A stretch of DNA of 64,000 nt from positions 930,001 through 994,000 of the forward strand of contig NZ_CP083405.1 in the NCBI RefSeq assembly GCF_000975265.2. Reading direction: 5' to 3'. The stretch comes from Mycobacterium lepromatosis (GTDB lineage Bacteria; Actinomycetota; Actinomycetes; Mycobacteriales; Mycobacteriaceae). The translations under genes and the position numbers were made by a program. The notes under the pieces were generated by a model, which was given only the letters and a program-made list of their open reading frames with translations, had not been told where the DNA came from and made no database searches. Below are positions 1-10,082 of this stretch, one piece after another; the stretch's first letter is position 1; the number at the start of each line of letters is the position of its first letter.

Positions 1-960
1 ATCCACAGCTGGGTAGAAACCAGATCGACATCGGCGATCTCCTTAGTTACTGTGTGCTCCAACTGAGTCCGCGGACTCATCTCAATGAAGACATACTCGC
101 CGCTCTCACCCAGCAGACACGCTCCCACACCAGCCTAACTGTAACCAATATGCCGGGCAAACACGGCCCCACGTTTGCGCACATTTGTCGCGCAATTCAA
201 CGGGCAAGCCTGGCGTGGACGCTAGCTCGATGACCTGTTGATGACAACGCTGCACACTGCAATCACGCAAATATGGAGTGGACCGCGTTGCCGAGGTTGT
301 CGGCAAGGATCTGCATCGCGATATGGTATGGCCGCAGTATTCCCTGTGCGAGATAGACCATCGGATCCTCGAACAGGGATTTGACTCTCGGCTGGCGGCT
401 TCGATCGCTTCGGGCAGCACGCTGGCATCGCTGACTCGGGGAATACCTCGACCACCGTCGGCAACTGTTTTGACGAACAACGGAAACCGAATGCCGATCT
501 ATCCCGACTCCAGGGCCGACACCAGCGCATCGACCAAGGCTGACGGTGCCGACAAATGAGCACGGGCAGGCCGGCTTCACGGACCGCAGCGATCGCCCAA
601 GACTTATTTCCTGTCAGCTTAAGCATTTCGGCGGTGGTGCCGAAATGGGTGATGCCTGGGGCCGCACATACCGCAGCCAACTCTGGATTCTCCGATAAAA
701 ACCCGTAGCCAGGGTAGAAGGCGCCGGCGCCAATACGACGAGCCGCGTCGACAATTTCATCGATGGGCGGTTAGGCACCCGCACTGGATGACCAACGTCG
801 CCAATATGGTAGGACTCGCCGCCCTTAAATCGATGCAGCGAATTGCTGTCCTCGTAAGGATACACTGCCACCGTGGTTACACCCGATTCGTAAGCAGCAC
901 GGGAGGCGCAGATCGCGATCTCCCTGCGATTAGCCGACCAACACTTTGGAGAACACGCGT
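1..960 (-). pseudogene. pca: pyruvate carboxylase remnant (N-terminal biotin carboxylase part), runs off the left edge
   Basis: Minus-strand reading gives pieces of a biotin carboxylase domain in order but in different frames: the start segment KVLV..REIAI near 940-900, then VAVYPYED and the SLHRFKGGESYHIGD stretch (about 870-780), then AGNKS-like and AAVREAGLPVL text (about 600-540), and finally VFIEMSPRTQLEHTVT with DVDLVSTQL at 100-1. Frameshifts and stops separate the pieces, so no full product can be made. The family carboxylates pyruvate to oxaloacetate. Position next to the VKOR/DsbA-like pair matches M. tuberculosis Rv2967c. The downstream carboxyltransferase and biotinyl domains lie outside the window. 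Confidence 0.88.
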
Positions 961-964
961 GCCC

Positions 965-1621
965 CTAAAGCCAGTAACTCATAAAAAGTGTCTGCCAATA
1001 GTTCCAAAACCGCACCATGATCAGCAAAAACACCGTAATGAACCACAGCGTGGCAATCGACCATCGCCATTGGTAAATTCCCCGTGCTATGGTGCTGGTC
1101 CGGCCAGTCAGGCCCTCAAGCAGCGGACGAAACACGATGGCGTTGACCACCACCAGTAGCGACACGCTGACAGTCCAGATCACCATGCAATAGGCGCACA
1201 ACGCCCCGATGCGGTACAGACTCTGAAAAATCAGCCAATGCACAAACCCCACACCAACCCATGTACCAACCGCCAGTCCAATCCAGTACCATTGCGGCAG
1301 TGACACTTCGGCGACCGAGAGCACACCGGTGACAGTCACGACAGTAAAGCCCACGATACCCAGCAACGGATTGGGAAATTCGAATACGGACGCCTGCGGT
1401 GTGTTCATTACCGAGCCGCATGCGACGATCGGGTTGACATTACACGACGGCACGTAAGCCGAGTTGAGCAAAATCCTGATCTTTTCAACTGTTAACATCA
1501 TCGAGGCGGCCAAGCCAATCACACCCGCAATCAGCACCCACCACGTGGTGGGCACCGGTATTGACAATTCGTTAGCCGGAGCCGGTGTCAGATCGCCGGA
1601 ACGCTCGACAGGTTGTGCTGA
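965..1621 (-). CDS. VKOR-family integral membrane thiol oxidoreductase (Rv2968c-like)
   Basis: Membrane enzyme of the vitamin K epoxide reductase family, expected to reoxidise a periplasmic DsbA-like partner using quinone. The sequence shows about five hydrophobic helices, the loop motif CNVNPIVACGSVM carrying the first cysteine pair and the active-site CAYC motif further on, followed by a basic C-terminal part. I place the start at GTG 1621, eleven bases after the stop of the DsbA-like gene; an in-frame ATG at 1681 would add 20 residues that overlap that gene and look unlike the family. No strong ribosome binding site is visible, consistent with translational coupling. Upstream partner and order match M. 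tuberculosis Rv2969c-Rv2968c. Confidence 0.85.
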   Translation of the reverse strand, partial: SAQPVERSGDLTPAPANELSIPVPTTWWVLIAGVIGLAASMMLTVEKIRILLNSAYVPSCNVNPIVACGSVMNTPQASVFEFPNPLLGIVGFTVVTVTGVLSVAEVSLPQWYWIGLAVGTWVGVGFVHWLIFQSLYRIGALCAYCMVIWTVSVSLLVVVNAIVFRPLLEGLTGRTSTIARGIYQWRWSIATLWFITVFLLIMVRFWNYWQTLFMSYWL

Positions 1622-1631
1622 CACCGAGTAG

Positions 1632-2429
1632 TTACGACGTCGTCGTAGCAGTGACAGCCATGTCGATGCCCGGAACGGCACCCACGATTGCTTTAATCTT
1701 GGCCACCAGTGCGTCGGGTGTCAACGGGTCGTATTCGTCGTCGTTGATCTTGATCGTCGGGGTCGCTGAAATCTTCGCGAGCGCTGCCTCTGCGGCGACC
1801 TTGGCCAGGTACTTCCCGCTGGTAATACAGTCCGGGACCTTCCCGACCACGCCGGCTTCCCGCGCGATTTCGATCAACTTCGCATTGTCAGGGAAACTGC
1901 TCGCAAGTTCACTGGGTTGGAAGTTGCGGCTGTACAATGCAGCACGGAACCGACGGTACGCGTCCATGGATTCATCGGCAACGCACAAGGACGCCGCACC
2001 TGCCCGTGACGGATAGTTATGGTTACGTGGGTGGTCCAGAATGGACACCACGGAGTAATCGGCTGCAATCGCACCGATGTCGATGAGCTTGGACACCGTA
2101 GGCCCGAAACTTCGCTCGAAATCACCGCACCCCGGGCACAGAAAGTCCTCGTAAAAAGACACCACGACCTTGGGGTCGTGGGTGCCGGGCTGGGTGACTA
2201 ACTTGCTCGAAGCCACCCGCACCGTGTCACCCGAGCCGGTCAGCGAAGCCGCGCCATCCTGCTTGGCATGCTGCGATTTCATGACGGCGAAGACGACGAC
2301 GACTGCGAAGATCGCGACGATCACAGTGCCCGCGATCACGACAGTCCGGCCGGACCGGCCGTCCGCCGACTTTAGGTCGAATCGCTGGAGACGTTTGCGG
2401 TTATCGGCCACAGGTTCGCTGATCCTCAC
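1632..2429 (-). CDS. membrane-anchored DsbA-like disulfide oxidoreductase (Rv2969c-like)
   Basis: 265-residue thioredoxin-fold protein that introduces disulfides into exported proteins. After a basic cytoplasmic tail there is a single membrane helix at about residues 29-50, then an extracytoplasmic DsbA domain with active site CPGC (Cys98 and Cys101), a second cysteine pair in the helical insert (SLCVAD and PDCITS) and the cis-proline loop ATPTIKI. Length agrees with the M. tuberculosis Rv2969c protein. It lies immediately upstream of the VKOR gene on the same strand, 10 bases apart, so the pair probably forms an operon in which VKOR recycles this enzyme. Both genes are intact although the neighbours on each side are broken, suggesting the pathway is needed. 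Confidence 0.88.
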   Translation of the reverse strand: MRISEPVADNRKRLQRFDLKSADGRSGRTVVIAGTVIVAIFAVVVVFAVMKSQHAKQDGAASLTGSGDTVRVASSKLVTQPGTHDPKVVVSFYEDFLCPGCGDFERSFGPTVSKLIDIGAIAADYSVVSILDHPRNHNYPSRAGAASLCVADESMDAYRRFRAALYSRNFQPSELASSFPDNAKLIEIAREAGVVGKVPDCITSGKYLAKVAAEAALAKISATPTIKINDDEYDPLTPDALVAKIKAIVGAVPGIDMAVTATTTS

Positions 2430-2500
2430 GTGCTCGATTTGGCCCGATTCACGATCGGGTTACGGCGCCTCTAGAGTACCGGCGGGGGTGAATTGGGTGA

Positions 2501-3520
2501 CTACACCCGGTTCAGGTGAACACACAGTGCCGAAATCAGCACACTCGTCGCAGCTGGACAGCCGCCAAACAGAAAACGAATTGGCGAAGCCGTGCGACCG
2601 CGAACCGAGGGAACCCGTCCACCGCAGTCTCGGCAGCCCGCAGCGCCGCCGTGTAGCTCTCGCCTTGGTCGCGCCAATGGGGAGAATCCCGCCACCGTGA
2701 TCAGCGCCGGCGCCAGCCCAGCCAGCGGCTCGTCCTGCAACGGCAACAACCGTGGATCGGCGTGCTCTACACTGCAGCCCCTCAAGTATTGCGTTTTGCA
2801 ATGAAGTCCCTATCCCGCTTGGTCAACAAAAAGCCACGAGCGAACAACGTCATTGACCGGGTGTGTGTGTGTACGGTTGAAGTTCAGTCCGCGGGTAGAG
2901 CAGCCACTGCAACACCGAGGTAAGGTCGTCGGCGTCTCGGGCCAATTGGCACATATACACATATAGTCGCCCGGTTGCTGCCGGCGCTGTCCCAGCTCAC
3001 CGCGACCGACCCGGAGCTGGCACCGAGCTCCGTGGCATTGCTGGTACGCCTACTCAAAGTATCCTCGATCCCGGCCAGGGCCGGATACTCAGGCGCCAGT
3101 CGGTAGTCAATCGACAAGACGTGGATGTCAGCGTCATGGCACGTCAGCCGGCACAGCGCATCATGAATATCCAGATCGCCGAGTATCCAGCCACCGCCGT
3201 AGTAAAAGACCAGAAACGGGGCAGCCACGCCACTGGCCGGGCGGTAGTGCCGTGACGAGATCTCACCACCCAGCCCAAGCAACGAAATGCCGTTTACCTC
3301 GATGTGAATCTGCGAACCCGGCAACGACAAAGAGGGCCTCGTCCATCTGGGTGCGAGATGCGGCAACGTTGTCGTGGACAACCAACCCGTCGATGCCTAA
3401 GGTACGCATGCTGAAGAGCGTCAGCCGCAGCATGGGGGACAAGTGTGTTGCCATCGATGATGAGTACCCGACAACAGCATCCTCTTGACTACGCTCGGCA
3501 TCCACGGAAGAACCTTGGCA
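2501..3520 (-). pseudogene. lipN: lipN-type esterase/lipase remnant (hormone-sensitive lipase family)
   Basis: Three frames carry consecutive parts of an alpha/beta hydrolase of the HSL family. The N-terminal part (about 3520-3300) contains the segment LGIDGLVVHDN. The middle part (3381-2884) has the oxyanion motif degraded to YYGGGW, where HGGG is expected, and the nucleophile elbow changed to WDSAGS from GDSAG. The C-terminal part (2785-2501) has GLAPALITVAGFSPL and TSVLISALCVHLNRV. Frameshifts split the gene and both catalytic motifs are mutated. The position corresponds to M. tuberculosis lipN (Rv2970c). Confidence 0.82.
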
Positions 3521-3650
3521 CCACCAGTGGTGATCTTACCCTATATGCGACTTGTCCACCCGCATTGGTTCACAGTTAGCGCTAAGATGAAGGTCCCTGC
3601 GCCTAGCAGACTCTATATAGTCATAGGCTACCCCGCCCAAAAAAGACCTT

Positions 3651-4454
3651 GTGACGCTGACCAACGGTAATTCGACCCCTGCCGTCGGGCTCGGTGTGTC
3701 CTGGATCTCGCTGGCCGACATCGAACAGGCGGTCTACACCCCGCTAAGCACCGGTTATAAGCATAGCGACACCGCAACGATCTACCAGAACGAGCGAGAG
3801 GTCGGGCGAACGATTCCAGTGTATCCCGCAACCAACTGTACGTGGTGACCCAGTTATGGAATACCGACTACGACACACACACTAGAAGCGTTCGGCCACC
3901 AGCCAACATGGAGCGACCTGGGCTCGACTAACTCGACCTGAGCCTTTGACCGCAGCCGACACTAAAAGAAGTTCATCGCTGCCCTATAAGCTATATAGGG
4001 CATTCGTCCACCTAACGTAACTAGGACAGGATCCGGTCCATCAGAGTCAGCAACTTCGAGCCCGAGCACCTCGTGGTCCTAAGAATGCCACCGGCATTGA
4101 TCCAGGGGTTAATCAGATCGAGCTATATCCGCGGCTGCCAGAGCGGGAGTTCCATAAAATGCACTCCCTGCAAGATCGCCACCGGGGCATAGTCACCACT
4201 AGGCAAAAGGGTTGCTGTTGGCCCACCCAACGATCACCGCCGTGGCCGAACAGCGGCACAGTTGATGATTCGGTGGCACATACAACTCGATAGTATCGTA
4301 ATTCCCAAGCCGGTGAACCCCTCACGGATTGCGAGCAAACTTGGACGTGTCTGATTTCGAACTCAGCGCCGCAGAAATGGCATCGATCTCCTCGCTCGAT
4401 GACCGAACCCGGCTTGGACGCAGCCCACACACCTTCGATTTCACAGGCAGGTGA
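3651..4454 (+). pseudogene. aldo-keto reductase remnant, first of a tandem pair
   Basis: Plus-strand text in shifting frames follows an aldo-keto reductase from end to end: TPAVGLGVSWIS and GYKHSDTATIYQNEREVG (3670-3800), QLYVVTQLWNTDYD (3833-3880), VSNFEPEHLVVL (4045-4080), GVNQIELYPRL (4105-4140), then IVIPKPVNPSRI and DFELSAAEM and the C-terminal end TFDFTGR with TGA at 4452-4454. The catalytic Tyr and Asp are still recognisable, but several frameshifts and stops make it non-coding. Its stop lies just ahead of the start of the intact copy, so the two were a tightly coupled pair. The two differ considerably, so the duplication is old. Confidence 0.85.
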
Positions 4455-4456
4455 AA

Positions 4457-5305
4457 ATGATGCCGAGCACCTCCCGCACTTCTAGTCCCTCAATCACCCT
4501 TAACGACGAGAACACCATGCCGTTGCTCGGCCTTGGTGTCGCAGAATTGTCGGAGAACGAGGCCGAACGCGCGGTCTTGGCGGCACTGGAAATCGGCTGC
4601 CGGCTCATCGATACCGCCGCAATCTATGGCAACGAAGCCGCAGTCAGCCGCGCGATTGCCGCCTCCGGAATTCCCCGCGACCAGTTGTTCGTCACCACCA
4701 AGTTGGCTACACCCGACCAGGGTTTCACCAAGTCCCAAAATGCTTGCAACGCCAGCTTGGACCGACTTGGCATGGATTATGTCGACCTCTACCTAATTCA
4801 CTGGCCCGCCCCGCTGGTGGGCCAGTATGTGGACTCCTGGGGAGGCATGATCCAATCCCGCGGCGAAGGACGTGCCCGCTCGATCGGCGTGTGCAACTTC
4901 ACCGAGGAGCACTTATCGGCGGTTATCGATCTCACCTTTGTCACGCCAGCGGTCAACCAGATCGAGCTACACCCACTGCTCAACCAAAACGAGATGCGCA
5001 AATCAAATGCACAGCACAACGTTATCACCCAGTCCTATACCCCACTGGTTCTTGGCCGATTGATGGACAACCCGACCCTGACCGCGATCGCCGCCGAATA
5101 TGGCAAAACACCTGCACAGGTACTGCTTCGGTGGAACTTGCAGCTGGGTAATGCAGTAGTTTTCCGGTCCACCAAAGCCGAGCACATTGCCAGCAATTTC
5201 GACGTCTTCGATTTCGAATTAGCTGTCAATCATATGGACGCAATGAACGGGCTGCACGACGGCACTCGGTTGCGCCCGGATCCAGAAACCTATGCCGGCA
5301 GCTGA
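4457..5305 (+). CDS. aldo-keto reductase (Rv2971-like)
   Basis: Cytosolic NADPH-dependent aldo-keto reductase of about 282 residues, the usual length for the bacterial AKR5-type enzymes. The catalytic tetrad is visible: Asp and Tyr in [11 protein letters not shown], Lys in [11 protein letters not shown] and His in YLIHWPAP; the family signature [11 protein letters not shown] follows, and the C-terminal NADP-binding segment is [23 protein letters not shown]. Compared with the usual cofactor-binding text IPKS, this copy has FRST. I choose ATG 4457, preceded by AGGCAGG at suitable spacing; GTG 4451 and ATG 4460 are alternatives. It follows a broken paralogue directly. The physiological substrate is unknown; detoxification of reactive aldehydes such as methylglyoxal is a common proposal for the family. 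Confidence 0.9.
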   Translation: MMPSTSRTSSPSITLNDENTMPLLGLGVAELSENEAERAVLAALEIGCRLIDTAAIYGNEAAVSRAIAASGIPRDQLFVTTKLATPDQGFTKSQNACNASLDRLGMDYVDLYLIHWPAPLVGQYVDSWGGMIQSRGEGRARSIGVCNFTEEHLSAVIDLTFVTPAVNQIELHPLLNQNEMRKSNAQHNVITQSYTPLVLGRLMDNPTLTAIAAEYGKTPAQVLLRWNLQLGNAVVFRSTKAEHIASNFDVFDFELAVNHMDAMNGLHDGTRLRPDPETYAGS

Positions 5306-5320
5306 TCTCGCCCGTAACTG

Positions 5321-6040
5321 CTACCCGACTGGACAAGTCGCTGTGGCCTGAAGTAGTACACCCGTCGACGCCTCGTCTACCGGTAGCTGGTAACCGCACA
5401 GCACCGCGATGAACTGCATGGCGTATTGGTACGTAAACGCGGCGTTCGGCGGCATCCACCGGGGCCGGCGGCGAATCGTTCTTGTTCTGATTGGCCTGAC
5501 TGTCAAAGGCTAGCAAGTTGACCGGATCGTTGACAAACCACAGCAGCTGTCGATCCGGCCAACTGTATGCCCCCATGTCCCAGGCATAGGCGAGCGGTAC
5601 ATATGGTCGATCTGCACTGATTCGTCGACCTTTGCGCCGCGTTGGAAGGCGATGGTCTGGTCGATGTACGAATCATACAGCGTGCAGGTAGCCACCCCGC
5701 TTGGACACCGCTTGATCGACACTAACGTGTTGTCGACGAAATCGCAGGTGAGGATGTCGTCGCGGATGTCACACGCATTGTGCCTAGGCGAGGCATGGTT
5801 GTTGTCGTCCCACGAGTCACCGAACGCCGACCGATGGTAATCATAGCGATGCAGCAGCACTACAACATTCTCCAGCACATCGGCGCCCAGGCGTCACCTC
5901 GGCATGTCAAAGCGCGCGGTGAATTCGTCAGCGTGTCTAGTTGACTATGATCCCAACTTCTGATAGCTAACCATAACCGCACACATGGCAACAACCGACA
6001 ACCACAGCAGCACTTTGCGATTCACCAGCTCCGCGCTCCG
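5321..6040 (-). pseudogene. Rv2972c-like exported HNH/DUF1524-type protein remnant
   Basis: Minus-strand pieces line up with a secreted protein of the DUF1524 (HNH nuclease-like) group. They are a hydrophobic N-terminal signal segment RKVLLWLSVVAMCAVMV near 6030-5980, a conserved core (5878-5510) with YDYHRSAFGDSWDD, CDIRDDILTCDFVD and QIDHMY in place of the expected DHIVPL, and the C-terminal part (5506-5321) WMPPNAAFTYQYAMQFIAVLCGY. At least two frameshifts and an internal stop separate these parts. It is convergent with the aldo-keto reductase, 15 bases apart. Confidence 0.78.
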
Positions 6041-6104
6041 CCTTAAGCAGGTTGGGGTACTTCCCACTTGTGGAGGCTTGCCCCCACTGCATCGTCACTA
6101 GAAG

Positions 6105-8336
6105 TCATGACTTGTCTAAGTAGTCGATACGGTCGGTATCAGTGAATCGTGCTGCCAAAATTGCCAATCCGGGGTGCGAGGCTAATCCAGGTTGCGGATA
6201 ATCGTAGGCGCGCGTACAAAAGTCGCGTGCAGACTCAATGAACACCTGGTGCTCGGCCAATGACAGCATCCTCAGGGTAATCGCCTTTCCAGATTGGTTG
6301 CGGCCCAGAATATCTCCTTCTCGACGCTCCTTGAGGTCGAGATCGGCCAGTGCGAACCCGTCCATGGTCTCGGCGACGGCACATAGCCTGCGCCCGGCCG
6401 GAGAACCCGGCGAGACCCAGCTGGCCAATAAACACAGGCTCGGATGCATGCCGCGACCGATGCGGCCACGCAGTTGATGCAACTGGCTGATTCCGAACCG
6501 ATCGGCGTCCATCACCAACATGACGGTGGCGTTAGGTACATCTACTCCTACCTCAATGACGTTGGTGCACACAAGCACATCGATTTCGCCCGCGCGGAAC
6601 GCCATCATCACAGCGTTCTTCTCGTCAGTGGACAACCGCCCGTGCATAAGCGCCAGCCGCACGTTCGCCAGCTCACCAGAACGCAATCGTGCGTAGAGAC
6701 CCTCCGCGGTTTCCGATGGTTTGCTGTTCTTCCCCCCTTTCTGCGGATCGTCGCGCTCATCGATCCGGGGCGCCACCACATACGCTTGGCGGCCCGCGGC
6801 GACCTCCTCGAGGATGCGCCGCCAAGCCCGGTCCAGCCACCCTGGCTTGTCCTTGACGAAGATGACGTTGCTGGTGATTGGCTGGCGTCCGCGCGGCAAT
6901 TCGCGCAGTGTCGACATCTCCAGGTCGCCGTAGACGGTGAGTGCGACGGTACGTGGGATTGGCGTCGCCGTCATCACCAACAGATGTGGCATAATGCCAG
7001 TGGGGCCCTTGGCACGCAACTGATCTCGCTGCTCGACACCGAAACGGTGTTGTTCGTCGACTACCACCATGCCTAGGTTGTGGAATTCGATCGCGTCCTG
7101 CAGCAGCGCGTGCGTGCCGATGACGATGCCAGCCTGGCCGCTGACAATGTCAGCGCGAACCTTTTTCTTCTGCGCCGCCGTCATCGAACCGGTAAGCAGA
7201 GCCACCTGGGTGGCGTTTTCCGCCCCGCCCAGCTGGCGGCCCATCCCCAACGGGCCGAGAACGTCACGGATCGACAGTAGATGTTGTGCAGCAAGAACTT
7301 CCGTAGGAGCCAGCAACACGCATTGATAGCCAGCATCAACCATTTGTAACATTGCCAATACCGCAACGATAGTCTTACCCGACCCGACCTCACCTTGAAG
7401 CAGGCGGTTCAACGGACGGGTTGCCGCGAGCCCATCGGACAGCACGTCACGCACCTCGCGCTGTCCCTCCGTAAGCTCGAACGGCAACCGCCGCATCAGT
7501 TCTGCCATCAGACCGTCAGACCGCGGCGATGCCGACGGTCCCGATTCCGACAGTTCACCATGCCTGCGAGTCACCAACGCCCACTGCAAGCCGACCGCTT
7601 CGTCGAAGGTTAGTCGTTCCCGTGCACGCCGACGTTCCGACTCGCTTTCAGCGAGGTGGATGGAGCGCAGTGCCTCATCTTCGGAGACCAGGCCATGCTT
7701 GGCACGCAGATCCGCGGGCAACGGATCGGCCACCGGATCGAGGACCTCGAGCACCTGACGCACGCAGACGTAGATATCCCAGCTCTGTAGTTTGGTGCTG
7801 GCCGGATAGATCGGAAAGAATCGACGTTCGAACGCCGACATCAGCACTTCGCCACTGACAGCCTGTGAAGCATCGGCGATGCTGCGCAACGAGCTACTGC
7901 CACGGTTGCGTCCGTCCGGCGAGTCGAGAATGAGAAAAGCGGGGTGCGTCAGCTGCATGACGCCCCGAAAAAACCCGACCTCCCCGGAGAGCATCACCCG
8001 GGTATCTTTGGTAAGCCCCTTACTAATGTAGCCCGCGTTGAAAAACGTGGCGATCATCTTGTTGCGTCCAGAGCCGACCGTGAGACGTAAATACTTCTTC
8101 TTCGAGTCCTTCTTCATCGGCAACGTCACCGCCTCCGTGATGACATCAACGATGGTGATGTGTTCACCTGCTTCCGGCAGCTCGTCTTGGGCGCCCCGCA
8201 CGGTCGCACCCTCAGTGTAACTGCGTGGGTAGTGGCGTAACAGGTCGTCAACAGTGCGGATACCGAACACTTCGTCGAGGGAATCGGCAGCCTTGGCGCC
8301 CACGATGTAGTCGAGCCGATCGGATAATGACACCAC
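6105..8336 (-). CDS. recG: ATP-dependent DNA helicase RecG
   Basis: 743-residue superfamily 2 helicase that remodels stalled replication forks and Holliday junctions by fork regression. An N-terminal wedge/OB region (to about residue 150) precedes the helicase core with Walker A GEVGSGKT at 315-322, motif II DEQH at 427-430, motif III TATPIPRT at 456-463, and later motif V/VI text ending QLHQLRGRIGRG, followed by the C-terminal TRG region. All motifs are intact and the length agrees with mycobacterial RecG. ATG 8336 fits the N-terminus of the family (LSDRLDYIVG). It lies three bases from the broken Rv2974c gene on the same strand, as in M. tuberculosis (Rv2973c). Confidence 0.97.
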   Translation of the reverse strand: MVSLSDRLDYIVGAKAADSLDEVFGIRTVDDLLRHYPRSYTEGATVRGAQDELPEAGEHITIVDVITEAVTLPMKKDSKKKYLRLTVGSGRNKMIATFFNAGYISKGLTKDTRVMLSGEVGFFRGVMQLTHPAFLILDSPDGRNRGSSSLRSIADASQAVSGEVLMSAFERRFFPIYPASTKLQSWDIYVCVRQVLEVLDPVADPLPADLRAKHGLVSEDEALRSIHLAESESERRRARERLTFDEAVGLQWALVTRRHGELSESGPSASPRSDGLMAELMRRLPFELTEGQREVRDVLSDGLAATRPLNRLLQGEVGSGKTIVAVLAMLQMVDAGYQCVLLAPTEVLAAQHLLSIRDVLGPLGMGRQLGGAENATQVALLTGSMTAAQKKKVRADIVSGQAGIVIGTHALLQDAIEFHNLGMVVVDEQHRFGVEQRDQLRAKGPTGIMPHLLVMTATPIPRTVALTVYGDLEMSTLRELPRGRQPITSNVIFVKDKPGWLDRAWRRILEEVAAGRQAYVVAPRIDERDDPQKGGKNSKPSETAEGLYARLRSGELANVRLALMHGRLSTDEKNAVMMAFRAGEIDVLVCTNVIEVGVDVPNATVMLVMDADRFGISQLHQLRGRIGRGMHPSLCLLASWVSPGSPAGRRLCAVAETMDGFALADLDLKERREGDILGRNQSGKAITLRMLSLAEHQVFIESARDFCTRAYDYPQPGLASHPGLAILAARFTDTDRIDYLDKS

Positions 8337-8339
8337 AGG

Positions 8340-9560
8340 CTAATCGACTCCGATCCGCAACGCGTCACCGCGATGCCGGCTGCTGTAAGCCACCAATTCA
8401 GTCCCCGGGTGGTTGTCGTGCACGTGCTGTTGCAGGATGTCTTTCACTGTGGCGGTGTCAACTGCTGTGTCGATACCGGCCCCCATCAACACAGTTACCA
8501 GTTCACCACCTGAGGCCAGCCACAGATCAAGCAGACCGATCGCCGCCCTCCACCGCATCAGCAGCTACGACCAGTATTTCGTCGCCGGCGATGCCCAGAC
8601 CATTACCAGTTTGACAGCGACCGGCCCAGGTCAACGCGCTTCTCAGTCGAGACGCGTACCGACCCGTGCCGAGCAGAGCCAACGGCACAGGCCATAGTGT
8701 AGCCGTCGTTGACTGCTTGACAACCCGGATCATGGACAGCCCGCGGCTAGGCCTTGTACCTTCGACCCGGTCGGTATCGGCACCACATCAATGCCCCAGC
8801 CAATGGCCGCGGTGCAGCCTGCGACGAGCTCCTCGACGGCCAGATAGCCGTAGGGCATCACCATATCACCTAAGCGGCGCCGTATCCACCACGGCCCGAA
8901 CAGCTGGTGGGCACTGATATCGGCCGGCCGGATCGACGGCATAGGGGCCCAGTTGCAGCACGCAGACCCCTGCACCGGCGAACAACTCGGGCAGCACCGT
9001 CGCCAACGGCCAGCACCGCCCGTTCCCGCGTCCGGCTGCCCGCCGACAATCCGGCGGGCAGCCGGAGTTAAGCAGCGAGACGACGATCCGGCTGAATTGT
9101 ACTGCTAGCAGTCCTGCTTCGATAGAGGCGCCCGCATCGTCAGTGTGTACGTGCACCGCGTAACTGCCGTACGTCGCTGCAGGGGCGGCCGCGATAGCTA
9201 TCGATTCACCCAACTCCCAGACGCCGAAGTGTATCCGCCTCGTCGGCATAACACTCATCCAGCAGGTAAATCATCTCGAATTGCTGTGCCCGGCGTCCGG
9301 TGACATCATCTTTTTCATCGAACGGCACCGCACACGGCAACAGCTCGTGCACTGCGCGACCGGCACCACCCCGATGAGAGTCAAGCACAGCGCGTCCAAT
9401 AGGACCAGCAGACGCCGTCCGCCGGCATCCATCGCGCCGGCGTCAGCAAGCACATCAAGCTGCTCGAAGGTTTGCTTTAGCGCAACAACAGCCGCTTCAC
9501 CGGCGGGGACGAACCGGCTCATTGGTACTAGTAGCCAACGAGGGGTGGACCAATACCGAC
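8340..9560 (-). pseudogene. YloV/FakA-like DAK-domain protein remnant (Rv2974c)
   Basis: Pieces of a DegV-partner/dihydroxyacetone kinase-like protein are spread over several minus-strand frames. They include PAGEAAVVALKQTFEQLD and DAGGRRLLVLLDAL (about 9510-9390), MIYLLDECYADEADTLRRLG (9280-9210), ESIAIAAAP and VHVHTDDAGASIEAGL (9200-9100), and a C-terminal end LWLASGGELVTVLMGAG and HPGTELVAYSSRHRGDAL (8530-8340). Frameshifts and stops are frequent. The extreme N-terminal phosphotransfer part, encoded by Rv2975c in M. tuberculosis, is not recognisable before rpmB and seems deleted. Related proteins phosphorylate fatty acids; function here is lost. Confidence 0.8.
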
Positions 9561-9709
9561 CGTGACCATCATTCGGCAGCGGTTTACCCTTTGGTGGTTG
9601 CCCAAAACAGTCGCTATCCTAAGGTAGCGCTTGGGTCAGTCCAGGCTGCCCCAACTCCCAAATATGTGATGTTGCCGGATGCCAACAAAAGATTCGAGGA
9701 GCTTTTAGA

Positions 9710-9904
9710 ATGGCCGCTGTGTGCGATATCTGCGGGAAAGGCCCCGGCTTCGGCAGGTCGGTATCACACTCCCACCGCCGCACCAGCCGCCGGTGGAATC
9801 CCAATGTGCAAACTGTGCACATGGTGAAGCGTCCCGGCGGCAACAAGCAACGGCTCAAAGTCTGTACCTCCTGCATTAAGGCTGGCAAGGTTGCCCGCGG
9901 CTGA
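9710..9904 (+). CDS. rpmB: 50S ribosomal protein L28, zinc-binding (C+) form
   Basis: 64-residue L28 protein of the large ribosomal subunit. Two CXXC pairs are present, CDIC at residues 5-8 and CTSC at 52-55, the zinc-coordinating C+ form as opposed to the cysteine-free form that mycobacteria express under zinc starvation. Motifs [22 protein letters not shown] and KRLK-like [14 protein letters not shown] are typical. A good ribosome binding site GAGGAG lies eight bases before ATG 9710. It is transcribed alone and divergently from the broken Rv2974c gene. Confidence 0.95.
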   Translation: MAAVCDICGKGPGFGRSVSHSHRRTSRRWNPNVQTVHMVKRPGGNKQRLKVCTSCIKAGKVARG

Positions 9905-10082
9905 CTGTTGCGTCAGCGCCCCAGTGTCGAAGTCGGCGCGCACACGATAACGCAACGGCCAGGTCAATCCTAGACGACGATGACGGTCTTGCCCGCTTCG
10001 GCCCCGGTCACCGGCAGTTTTCGACGAACGCGACAAGTGTGGCAAGGCCGATCTCGAGATCGTGTCCGAGCTGTCATATCGG
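9905..10082. other. short intergenic stretch, possible 3' scrap of an oxidoreductase gene
   Basis: On the minus strand the end of this stretch reads LATLVAFVENC and, one frame over, AGKTVIVV followed by a stop near 9973. That resembles the C-terminal strand of a medium-chain dehydrogenase/quinone reductase (a GK-V-V end) but is too short to assign. No intact ORF, RNA or clear repeat is seen. Confidence 0.25.
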
